Shown here: positions 22,141 to 32,567 of the stretch, one piece after another
Layout: each line of letters opens with the position of its first letter
How positions within the stretch are numbered: position 1 is the first letter of the stretch
Assembly (NCBI GenBank): GCA_019426215.1
Contig: CM033393.1
Span: 48,858,645-48,922,644 of the forward strand
Length of the DNA stretch: 64,000 bases
DNA from: Buddleja alternifolia
Taxonomy: Eukaryota; Streptophyta; Magnoliopsida; Lamiales; Scrophulariaceae
Reading direction: 5' to 3'
Notes under the pieces: generated by a model
Databases searched by the model: none
What the model was told of the DNA's origin: nothing
Seen by the model: the letters and a program-made list of their open reading frames with translations, nothing else
Translations under genes and position numbers: made by a program

Positions 22141-24026
22141 CGTCGTTACCTGGTGATAGAAACAGAATTCACAATAAATATCTCTTTTCACGCCTTTAAA
22201 TTTTCAGTGGAACACGTATTATCGACCCGGAAAGTGGTAATGGCGTAGAGAACTTTATTTAGCAGGAGTCCAAGATAAACTCAGCATTACAAACCAAGAA
22301 CACAAGATTGACAAAGCCTAGTACTAACAATAGCAAAGTGGACACAAACTTAAATTGCAAAAGGCTGAATTTGATGGAAGATATCAATTGTAATGAGAAC
22401 CACAAATAGATCTCTAACAGAAGGAAGAACTTTAAAGTGTTACAGAACAAGAAGGAAAGTATCTGAACTAGGCTTCTCTAAGCATTATATTTAGACGTGT
22501 ATCTGCCAAGGGCGATAAGTGATAGCCATAACATGAATTCCTCAAACATGTTATATTTCTCAAGGGACACACTAATCTCATGTTATAGCATCACAATCAT
22601 TTAGTTATTGGCTCCTAAGAACAGCTCATAATTAAAAATGAAAGAGCTCTTGTATCGAAGCTGAAAAGCAAGAACCGCAAGTTCCAATCCACACAGCACC
22701 GCATTGATTATGCATCGATAGGTACACCTCATTCACACGAAGTTAAACGACTAGTTATAAGAGCTCCTTAGTTGCGACCCTGTGCACAGGAACAAAACTA
22801 GGATTTCTGGGTTGTGTGGGCGAAGAAACCACCGCTAAGGAACTCAACATGTTAATCTAATTTCTGAGTATAACCCAAACTAATATGAAAATTATGGAGT
22901 TAGGTTGGGGGCAAAATATGCATTTTCAAAAATATAACATGAAATTTAACTAATGTTCGTTTTTCTCTTCTTGAATTTTCACATAATCTCTTCAAAAAAT
23001 TCTAAAATTCCAAGAATATCTAAAATTAACAGATTACAAAAAATAAAAATAAATGAACAAAGAGCTTGATTTCCCCCCAAAAGAAATAAAATAAGAGAGC
23101 AACAAATACACCAGATCGTTTCAAACTTGAAATCAAGACCCCATAATTCTAACCTCAGTTCAAACACAGCTCACTGTCAGCATATATATATATATATAGA
23201 TATAGATATACAAATTTCAGCGGCATGAACAAGAAAAAGGAAAAAAAAAACAGATTTTAGGGATTTTGCATGAATTTAAAACGGCAAATATTTATGCGAA
23301 TAAAGCTGAAAAATCACCTGAAAACATGCAGAAATGCTGATGATTTTATCTAAACTGCACAGAAAATAAAAAATCAATCTTGAACGCGGAGATTTGTATT
23401 CAGGGATTTAGCAAGGCAAAGTATGGAGTAAAAAATGGGACTTTGGAGTTGCATATCTTGAACAAGAAATAAAAAACTAGATATTGTGGTATGTGATAAA
23501 GACACCAGAGCGTGATATATCTCGGAAACAGACGTATCAGTTGTTTACACGTGGATATTAAATTTCAGCTTTTCTGAATATGTGGATGTTTTACAGGCAA
23601 TCTATTTGACGTGTTGTTCACCCATTGGATGTATCGAATGATGGTTGTGCCAGCTAAGCAAGCACAAACCGATAAATTTGGACTGAACCGTACCCTATTA
23701 TTTTTTATTGGACGAGCTATCAACTCTGTCATAAAAGTTTCAACGAATTCATTACTACACGTTGTCGAGTGATTCTTAGGAGCACCAGGAGCCCAACTCC
23801 CCTTCCACCACAATCTGCGCGTAAATTTTCACTATTTCAGCTACTATTGTTGACTTTGCAAAATGATTTTTTATTTATTATGTTTATTTCATTTCAGTCC
23901 ATTTAAGTTTCTTGTAAATTTATTTAAATTCATGAGAAAAATTATACATATTTAAAGAAAAAGGAATCTCAACCCACTTTTATAAATCTGCATAAAAACT
24001 TTTTGTTGCATTCATAATTTACATAC
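22141..24026. other. F-box gene 5' region and spacer
   Basis: The right part of the gene's 5' UTR, with a probable intron (acceptor CACCAG at about 22151; a donor candidate CAG|GTGATT near 23320), and its promoter should lie here. A TATATA microsatellite is at about 23181-23213. Short open frames at 23565-23813 and elsewhere show no domain. The start of the viral copy is somewhere between 23850 and 24026. No pararetroviral tRNA-Met primer-binding site is seen. Confidence 0.5.
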
Positions 24027-24790
24027 ATGTCAATTCCTGCTCATATTTTAAATGCTTGTATTGATTGTTTTAATACTTTAAAAAACGTAGATTATACTAA
24101 TACAGAGTTAATATTAGAATTATGAAATCAATTAATAATTAGGAGAGAAAATTTGGTTAATAATTATCTTAACATACCTCCTAGATTAAGAGATCACGAA
24201 AACTATATTAAGTACCTTTTAGTCTTAAATATATTAATAGCAGCCTTTTATTAAAATAGTTTTTTCTAATTATAAAAGATTAGAATATCTAGATTTAGAA
24301 TATAGTTTAGCTGATAGAACCGTAATCTCGTTAGATAAACATAAATTTATTTGTAGATTTGATTCAAGTTTTAAGCACAATTTACATTCGAAAAATAAAC
24401 ACTTAAATAGTTTAACAGATTTATTTATATCGTTAGCATCAAACTTAGAAATAAATAATGCTAAACTTTGTAAAATTTTAGAATCATTAAAAGAAACCGT
24501 TTTAATAAATAGAGAAATAATAAAGAAAGGTGAAAATAATAATTTAGATTATATTAAACAACAATCTGAGGAAACTCTAAAAATAGTTAAGAAATATAAT
24601 AAGTTTTTCCCCACTAAAGACGAAATAATAGAGTTAAAATATAGTTTGGAAAGTAATAAGCTAAAACAATTAGAAATTGAAACTAAGAAAACTCTAAGCC
24701 CAAGTAATAGAAAAAATAAATAAAGTTGAAGCTCAAAACCTAGAAACAAGTAAAACTCTAAAAAATATAGAACGAATAGTTAGCGGGTGA
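24027..24790 (+). pseudogene. Pararetrovirus ORF1 remnant
   Basis: It starts at ATG 24027-24029 and would end at the TGA 24788-24790, which overlaps the presumed start of ORF2. It is broken by a TGA at 24123-24125 and by at least two changes of frame, one near 24255 and one near 24700. The translated pieces are Lys/Asn/Glu-rich with a helical look. No enzymatic motif is seen. It corresponds in position to the small first ORF of badna- and tungroviruses; function unknown. Confidence 0.6.
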
Positions 24791-25137
24791 ATAGTATAGA
24801 AAATAGATTAGAATATAAAAGAGCCATTGAACTAGCAAATAAATATCTATATACGGAAGAATGATTTACTACTTATCAAGGAACTAGTACTTCAAATAAA
24901 TTATATCCTAAACTTTGGAATATTCAATTCGCTTTAATTCTACAAATATTCGAAAGGCTAGATAAATTAGAAAATAAGTTAGAAAAATTAAGTACTAAAA
25001 TAGACACCATATCTCAAGTGATTAAAGGAGATTTACAAGATAGTATAGAAGAAAGATTAGCAAATATAGCACTAGAAGAATCTGAAAAACCTAAAAAAAA
25101 GAACCTAAAAAATATATATATTGGTAAAAAATGTTGA
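24787..25137 (+). pseudogene. Pararetrovirus ORF2 remnant
   Basis: A frame from 24787 to the TGA at 25135-25137 encodes about 116 residues with a heptad-like Leu/Lys pattern (RLDKLENKLEKLSTKI), probably a coiled coil, then a basic Lys-rich tail. The first codon is now GTG where an ATG overlapping the ORF1 stop (ATGA arrangement) would be expected. One TGA at 24862-24864 interrupts it. By position and features it matches the small nucleic-acid-binding or virion-associated ORF2 of badnavirus-type genomes; the role is inferred. Confidence 0.65.
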
Positions 25138-26588
25138 GATCATTTAGTGGTACTAGTAGAACTATAAGTGAGTTAAGTAATAAAGAAAAATAAAAAGGAA
25201 AAATAAGTAATACTTTCACTAAACGAATGTTTAGAGGATCAGGAAGTCAAAGCTCAGCTAGAGAAGTAATATTAGAAGAGATAATAGACGTAGAAGAAAA
25301 TCTTAATTTATATAATAACAAGGGAATAGATAAGTTAAAACCTAAAACATTATACAAAGTGAGAAAAATGGATTTTAACACACATTTAATTAAGAAATTT
25401 AGAGAAAAAGAAGTAAAGGTTACAACAAATGCTGAAAACATAAGCTTAGTTAGTCCGGAATGTGTAAAGCAATTAAAACAATTAAAGCAAAGGTATATAC
25501 ATATAGGATTAATTATTATAGGAATAAAGGGATTAACTAGAAAGGGAATCGGTGGAAATGTTTTAGTTTTATTATTAGATAAAAGTTGGTCTGATGCTAG
25601 GAGAGCTGTATTTGCTAGTATGGAAATAGATATGATTAATAATATAGGAATATTTTATGTAGCTCCGAACATGATGAAAAGTATTAAAGATATTAATAAA
25701 ATTACTATAGGATTACAAACTAGATGATATGAAACATATGATGGTAACAATTTAGTAGTTTCTATAGCGTTTTTAGGAAGAGTAACCAATAATAGTTTTC
25801 CTCAATATAAAATTAATATAGATAGGATAATAGATGGTTTAGCCTTAGTAGGAGTAAAAATGATTAAACCTTTAAATATTGATAATAACGATTTAAATGG
25901 AGAAGAATGGGAATTAACCAAACACTTAGAAGAAAATGAGACGGTTAAAGTTCCAGGAGAAAGTGTAATGTATACAAATAGTAGAGGTCAAACTTCTATT
26001 AGATTTCTTAATTACCAAAAGCAAGATCCTAAAGAAAATTTAGAAGATTTAGAAGAAGAAACTGATAATGAAACAGAAACAAGCTACATGAATATTATAG
26101 AAGGAGAAGAAGTTAGAATAACCAGTAGATTCGCAAATTGAGAAATAATATCTGATATAGAAAGCGAAGAAGATGAAGAGGAAGAAAATATAGAAGAAAT
26201 AGATGAAGAGATTAGACAATTAGAAACTCAGCTCAAAAATGATTATAAACCAAAAAATATGAAGAAATATTAAAAAAAAATTGAGATAAATAATTTAAGA
26301 GAATTAGTAAATGAAATGTATTTTGAAGCAATGAATTTAGATATCAATTTAGAATCAGTTGAAGAAGAATTTAAACAATATTATAATATTGATTTAGTAG
26401 ATGATATATGTTCAGGAAAAATAGAATTTGAAAAATTCTTTAAAAATAAAGAAAAAAGTAATAACGAAGTAACCTTTATGGCAGATAATCAAGCAAGTAC
26501 TAGTAGTAATATAGGAAAAAGAACTAGAGTAGAACCAGATTATAGTGAAATTCCAGCTAGAAATGTGGAAATGACTGGTAGACCATAA
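25131..26588 (+). pseudogene. Pararetrovirus polyprotein, movement-protein part
   Basis: The frame opens at ATG 25131-25133, overlapping the end of ORF2. It carries a 30K-superfamily-like movement protein region at about 25490-25870 (the IGIKGLTRKG and LLDKSWSDARRA segments), followed by an acidic Glu/Asp-rich stretch to about 26230. Movement proteins carry virus through plasmodesmata. Stops lie in the same frame at 25191 (TAA), 25725 (TGA), 26139 (TGA), 26271 (TAA) and 26586 (TAA); there is no frame change. The call rests on position and motif appearance; a profile search was not possible. Confidence 0.75.
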
Positions 26589-27503
26589 TGGAAGAGTCCC
26601 ACATATGAATATGGATCAACCCAGCCAAATAAGTATATAGGATCAAGACAACTCATAGGAAAAACCATGAGTTGAACCATGTTAGTAATTGAATTAGAAA
26701 GTCCACAAATGTGGCCAGAAGAAATAAATATATGGGAACAATGTGTAGTAAGACATTGGGAAATAAATAAAAAAGCAGATATGGATATGTTTAACTTTTT
26801 AGAAACATGCTTAGGACCTACAGCATTATCTATCTGGCAAAGCAAGAAGAAGAAAGATCCTAATAGAATTAATGAAATAAAGGCCTTAGGAAATAATCCT
26901 TATAATTTTACTAGTTTTATTAGAACGTTAATGATAGGAATAGATCCAGAAAGAGAAAATACATTCATACAAGATACGACACTTAGAAATCTAGAACAAC
27001 TCACTATAATCGATATGAAATATATTATACCTTTTAGTCAGGATTTTACAAGGTTAATAGGAAAAGTTAATAAAGCATTTGATGAAAAATTATGTAATAG
27101 ATATTTTACGAAATTACTCCAAAATTTAGGAAAAAGAATACATGAAGAATGGATAAAAACTAATGGTAATCTTACAGGATTAGGTATAGGACCTAGAGTA
27201 CAATATATTTTCTTTAAACTTCAGGAGTGGTGTAAAGAAGAATTTATTAGAGAACAAATTAGAAAGCAAACTTATGAGTTTTGTAGAAAAGCTATATACA
27301 CCCCACAACAATATGGGCAGAAAAATTACTTTAAGCCAAAACGCAAAAAATTAAGGAAGTCAAATAAACCAAAATCTAGTTTTAGACAATATAGGCAGGG
27401 AAGAAAGCCACCTAATTATGTTAAAAAGCCATCAACAAGAATATGCACATGTTATATTTGTGAAAATCCTAAACATTTAGCTAACAGATGTCCGAAAAGA
27501 TAG
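26589..27503 (+). pseudogene. Pararetrovirus polyprotein, coat-protein part
   Basis: Same frame as the movement-protein part. After a TGA at 26673-26675 the frame is open to a TAG at 27501-27503. The region has the Trp-containing capsid core (WPEEINIWEQ, LGPTALSIW) and ends in a Lys/Arg-rich stretch and a CCHC zinc knuckle, C-x2-C-x4-H-x4-C, at 27450-27491. This is the arrangement of caulimovirid coat proteins, where the knuckle binds RNA. The terminal TAG lies where the polyprotein would continue into the protease part, in the same frame. Confidence 0.82.
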
Positions 27504-29261
27504 TTTAATATGGAAAGGGCAGCCATAGCAGAACAATTAGATGAAGATGTAGTAAGTATAGATGGTAATGGAAGTGATAATGAAAGCATATTTAGTATAG
27601 TAAGTGAAAAAGGACCAGAAATTCCAAATATAATAGAATATACATTTATGAATAGTTCATGTGAACATAAATATATAAATGGAAAGGGAACTATGAGTGT
27701 AGCCTGTAGTATTTGTAGATTATATCCTAATATGCATTTAAGATATCAGTGCAATATATGTTTTGACGAAATTTGTTTTATTTGTGCTAAAGACGCATAT
27801 AATATAGAAACAGATGTATTGCCCAAACCTAGTAAAAAACTAGAATCTATAGAAGTTCTAAGCCATAAAATAGAGAATTTAGATTTAAGAATACAATTAA
27901 TAGAATTAAAATTAAAAAATAATGAAAACATAAGTAGTAATCAAAATAAAGGAAAATGTGTAGTTATAGAAGAACTTGATGAAATTAACCAACAATTAGA
28001 AGAAACTCATTTACAAAATACAGTGTATGAACCCCAACTACAAGTACCCTATACTAGTAGTCTAATACTTTTAGATTGTCGAATATGGTGTAATCAAGAA
28101 AAATATATTGAAACTAAAGCCATTTTAGATACAGGAAGTACAAAAAGCATGCTTAGCGCTAGTCTTGTGCCAAAAGAATTTGTAACACAATTAAGTTATA
28201 CGGTTACTAGTAGAACTGCGGAAAATAGATTAATGAGGATAACAAAAGAATTAATTAACATAGGGATACAATTTAAAGATTTTTCAGGAAATTATAGTAG
28301 TAAATATACATTAGGACAAGTACTTATAGCACCAGATAGCATAAATAACCACGAATTCCTTTTAAGGTTAAACTTCATTTGTGCATTAAATGACAGTATA
28401 TTAATAGGAAAAAATTATATTACTATTAGAAAACATAATTATACTTTTCCAACTAATAGATACATTAAACAATTAGAGTTGACTGCGAAGCGTGGTGGAT
28501 ATGGTAATAATGAACTCGATTTTTTCAAAGAATTAGAACAAAATAATATAGAATCTGAAACTATAGATATCCTATTAGATGAAGAAATTAGAGACATAGG
28601 AAAGGGATTAGAAGTTTTAAACCTAGAAAATGAAAGACTTTTGCATAAATTAGAAATGTTAGGATTTATAGGAGATAATTTAGCTAAAAACAAAGTAAAT
28701 TATACTTTTAAACTAAACATATTAAACACAAATATAGTGATAAGAACAACAGTTATAGAATATACTCCTGAAAATATAAAAGAATTCAAAACACAAATAA
28801 AAGAAATGTTGAAAATCGGTGTTATAAGAAGAAGTGATAATCCTCATAGATCAACAACCTTTATAGTAAAAAATAATGCAGAAATAAAAAGAGGAAAACC
28901 TAGAATAGTATATAATTATAAGAGACTTAATGATAATACAGAAGATGATGCTTATAGAATACCTAATAAAGATGAATTAATTAATCTTATACAAAATAAA
29001 AAGATATTTTCAAAATTTGATTTAAAAAGCGGATATAATCAAATTAAAATGATAGAAGAAGACAAAAAATGGATAGCATTCAACTGTAGTGAAGGACATT
29101 TCGAGTGGAATGTTCTATCTTTTGGTTTAAAAAATGCTCCAGCTATATTTCAAAGATTTATGGATAGTATATTTAAACAATTAGATTTATGTTTAGTATA
29201 TATAGACGACATTTTAGTAACTTCTGAAAATATTAAACAACATCAAGATCACTTAAAATAA
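27504..29261 (+). pseudogene. Pararetrovirus polyprotein, protease and reverse transcriptase part
   Basis: It is in frame with the preceding part and open for 583 codons from 27510. A Cys-rich patch (CSICRLYP, CNICFDEICFIC) near codons 50-90 looks like a zinc-binding region. The aspartic protease active site AILDTGSTKSML has its Asp at 28128. The RT domain follows: FIVKNN, GKPRIVYNYKRLN, SKFDLKSGYNQIKM, then catalytic YIDD at 29199-29210. It would cleave the polyprotein and copy pregenomic RNA to DNA. The frame stops at TAA 29259-29261, within RT, and resumes in the same frame after it. Confidence 0.88.
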
Positions 29262-30072
29262 GTATTTAAGTTAATAGAAGAAAATGGAATAGTAGTATCT
29301 AAAAGGAAAATGGAACTTTTTAAAAGAAAAATAAGCTTTTTAGGCTTAGAAATAGGAAACGGACAAATTAAATTACAACCTCATATAGCTCAAAAAATTC
29401 TAGATTTCCCAGACAAGCTAGAAAACTTAAAACAAATACAAGCGTTTTTAGGAATATTAAATTACTCTAGAAAATTTATTCCTAAACTTAGTAAATTAGT
29501 CGGACTATTATATAAGAAAACCGGAAAATCAGGCCAAAGACATTTTAATCAGGAAGATATTAACTTAGTCAGAAAAATTAAAGAAATTGTTAAAGATTTA
29601 AAACCTTTAGAATTACCTTTAAGTACTGATTATGTCATAATAGAAATAGATAGTTCTATAGAAGGATGGGGAGCAATATTAAAATGTAAACCTTATAAAT
29701 TTTCTAGAAAAAATATCAGCTTATTCCAGTGGTAATTTTAACAAAACAGGGAGTAATTGGACTGGCCTAGATTATGAAATAGCAGGAATAGTTAAAGCAA
29801 TAGACCATTTTAGACTATATTGTAAAGTTGTAGTTAGATTCATAAAAAATGAAAATTCTAGAAAACAAAATAATAAAAGATGGTTAAATTTTAGAAATGC
29901 AATAGAAGGTAATGGATATAAAGTAGAGTTTGAACATATTAAAGGACCAAACAATAGCATAACAGATTTATTAAGTAGACAATTAACTTTAATTTTGGGC
30001 AACAGATCATGGCCTCCAATGACTAAGACAACCAGCAAACAAGACCTCCCTCTGCAGCTTACAACCAAATAG
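29262..30072 (+). pseudogene. Pararetrovirus polyprotein, RT connection and RNase H part
   Basis: The same frame continues from the RT (FLGLEIGNGQI, FLGILNYSRKFIP) into the start of RNase H (the acidic IEIDSSIEGWGAIL segment). Around 29705-29735 the frame changes, and the remaining RNase H (NWTGLDYEIAGIVKAI, then DLLSRQ) reads in another frame to a TAG at 30070-30072. Thus one indel breaks RNase H, apart from the TAA at 29259. Confidence 0.82.
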
Positions 30073-30802
30073 TCCGAAGACCAGCTTTCAGGCCTAACTT
30101 TCACCAAATTAGCCCGAATAGACCAACATTCACAATAGAAACTTGATTTTTCAATCCAGCTACACAAAGCGTTTTTCCTAGACCAGCTTTAAAAACTTTT
30201 GGAAAAATAGTACTTCCAGTCAGACATACTTTCAAGCCTCCGAGAGATACACCTTATATAACTGAAGAACAGAGTATTCTACTCAATGCTCTATGGAAGC
30301 TCATAATTCATCCAGCAAATTAGCAGCATTAAATGCCCTCTGCTATTACTTTGAGAAAGAAAATAAAAATTTTCCAGTAAAAGATGCAGCAGTTTATCTC
30401 GTTATTAGAGGAGACCAGTTGGAATCTTTGAAGGTTATCAAAAAGCCCTAGAAAGCATTCAAAAAGTTTCAAATGGCTATATGGTACCTTTTAAGCAATT
30501 CTACGAAGCAATAGCAGCAAGAAGGAGATTACTAGGCCCAAATTTTTACATTCAGCCCAATGCTGAAAATGCAAAACCCAAGAATTTATCATCAGAAAAA
30601 CAGCCTATAAGCTCAGATGTTGATCAACTAGAAGAAGATCTTGACATAGTAACAATGAAATTCTCCAACTTAACCAAATTATACCAAGACCTTTTAATTC
30701 AACATGAAAACCTTCAAGAATATGTTTTAAAGCCAAACCAAAAAGATGTACCAAAGGAAATACAACAAAAATCCCTCCAATTCCTATCAGTTAGAACTTT
30801 TC
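30009..30802 (+). pseudogene. Pararetrovirus downstream ORF (ORF4) remnant
   Basis: It starts at ATG 30009-30011, overlapping the end of the polyprotein, and can be followed through at least one TGA (30144-30146) and frame changes near 30330 and 30440 into an open stretch from about 30440 to 30802. The product has a Pro/Gln/Arg-rich N-terminus, a middle region with GPNFYIQP, and a Glu/Leu-rich, coiled-coil-like end. I do not recognise a family. By position it equals the ORF4 of tungroviruses or a translation transactivator in other genera. Its end is cut by the LTR at 30803. Confidence 0.6.
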
Positions 30803-32336
30803 TGTTGGTCCTAAGTGGCATACGAAAGGGTCTAGAAGGGGGGGGGGGGGCTGAATAGACCTTGAAGTCTTTTTCGACTTCAAAAGATTTCGTACTAAAA
30901 TGGTTTTTGGATGCTTGAACATTAGACGCTTGAAGTGTCTAACGCTTGACTTAAGCGTTCACTTAAAATATAAGCGCTTTGGTGAAGCGTCTAACGAAGA
31001 TTTTTTTTAATATATAAAGTTAACTTAGATTTCAAGACTTGAATACTACAACCAAATAGGTTTGAGCGTTCACTTCTTTGATCAGTGTTAGCACAGCGGA
31101 ATGATTTTTGTAATCTTCTTTTAAAAGCTTTAGCGTCATAACAAGTTTTTTAGTTGCTTAGCGTTTGATTAAGTTTTACTTTGTCAGATTATGATATGAC
31201 AATATGAATGCTGAAAGTAAAGTAAAGAACAGTATTTGTAAGGTTCGTTGGGTGGTGTAATCCCAACTACGTCCTTCTTCTCCTCAAACACTTGGAGGCA
31301 ATCCACTAAAATGATTCTCAAAGAATCACATAGAATCTTCTACAAATTAGGGAGAGATGGATGTCGATGACTTGAGCTCCTTGATCACACAGATTTTTGC
31401 TCCAAATCACTTCAATCCCCTTGCTTCTTTCACCCAGAAATATGGCAAGTATCCAACTTCGACTTCACACAGATCGCGAGGCTTGGATAGGGGTTTTTCT
31501 AAAAGGTTTGTTTGATTTTGATAAAGTTCAAACAACTAGGAATATCTCAGTAGTAATGTGGGTTTCTCCGAAAAGAATATTTGAGATATTGGGTTGACTG
31601 TCTCAGAATTCGAAGAAAAGCAAAGAGAATATTTTCTTGAAAGTTTTGGCTTTTCTGAGATTGTAAGGAATGAGACTTCAATACAACAGCAATTCGACTT
31701 GATAATTGTTCTCTGTATTTGGTTTGTTGTTGAAATCATATTTATAGGCTTCTTGAAAAAAGTGTCTGTTTGACACATGCAAGGGCGTGTGTCTCTCACT
31801 TTCGCGAGTGAACAACTTTTGTCCTTTTTCCTGAAAATCTGCTGCACAAAAGTTGGTGCTGCAGTCTTTGAATAGTTGACAGTCCAATAGGGTGGCTTCT
31901 CCGTACGACTGAAAGTGCTTATCACATTTAATGCTCTTATCAGCATTTAATGCATTTGAATTAAATGCTCGTTGGTATTTAATGCTTTGAGATATTTGCA
32001 TTAAAACTCCTTCTGGACTTAGAAATAAATTCAGGTGAAATCACTTCTGTCCTATAAGGTAACGCTTGATATAGCTGGTCAATTGCACGCTTGGAGACTT
32101 TATCTTCATTCAGAATTCAGGAGCTTGATTCTTCAAACTATACTTCTGATAAACTCACCCAGAACATATCAGACGCTTAGTCTAAGACAACTTAACCTAA
32201 CATTCTAAAATAAGAGTAAAGCAAAGCCTATTACAAATCTAACGCTTCAAAGCTGAAAAACAAACTTACATATTTTTGGGGTCTAACAAAGGTCCTAATT
32301 GTCATCATCAAAACATCTAACATGAAATTCCTAACA
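30803..32336 (-). repeat. LTR of the SIRE-type element
   Basis: Bounded by TG...CA on the minus strand. It is rich in the words AAGCGT/ACGCTT and contains a 13-base poly-G run (plus strand, about 30838-30850). No coding sequence; open frames inside it are incidental. Confidence 0.75.
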
Positions 32337-32567
32337 ATTTCCCTCTTTTTGATGATGGCAATACTTACTCTTTTATAGTTCAAGAGTTAGACAACCAAAA
32401 TAAAAATTAGCTTTGATTAGATACGGTTAGTTAAAGTTAGTTACGCTTCAACGAGATGTTTCAGCTGAAAAAATGCATTTTATATATATCAAGGATTACA
32501 AGCATTTTTACAACTAGACAAACAAAATATAAGAGACAAGAATATAGATAATGCAGATCAAAAGGCT

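Larger units (their letters stand above)
24027..30802 (+). mobile_element. Endogenous pararetrovirus copy (Caulimoviridae-like), degraded
   Basis: About 6.8 kb of very A/T-rich sequence carries, in order, two small ORFs, a long polyprotein region with movement protein, coat protein zinc knuckle, aspartic protease, RT and RNase H, and one further ORF. No integrase and no LTRs are seen, which separates it from Ty3 elements. The intergenic region with its primer-binding site is absent, so the copy is partial. The right end meets a SIRE-type LTR at 30803. It is a relic: every ORF is interrupted. ORF layout resembles Tungrovirus, but genus assignment needs a phylogeny. Confidence 0.88.

Noticed and set aside
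25131..29261. Reassigned UGA codon (alternative code) to explain the TGA interruptions
   Set aside because: TAA and TAG also interrupt the same frame, Trp is still coded by TGG in many places, and the surrounding nuclear genes use the standard code.
24027..30802. Ty3/gypsy retrotransposon as an alternative for the viral region
   Set aside because: There is no integrase, no LTR, and a movement-protein-like region lies upstream of the coat protein, which fits a pararetrovirus.
31397..32001. Frames of 66-136 codons
   Set aside because: They lie wholly inside the SIRE-type LTR.
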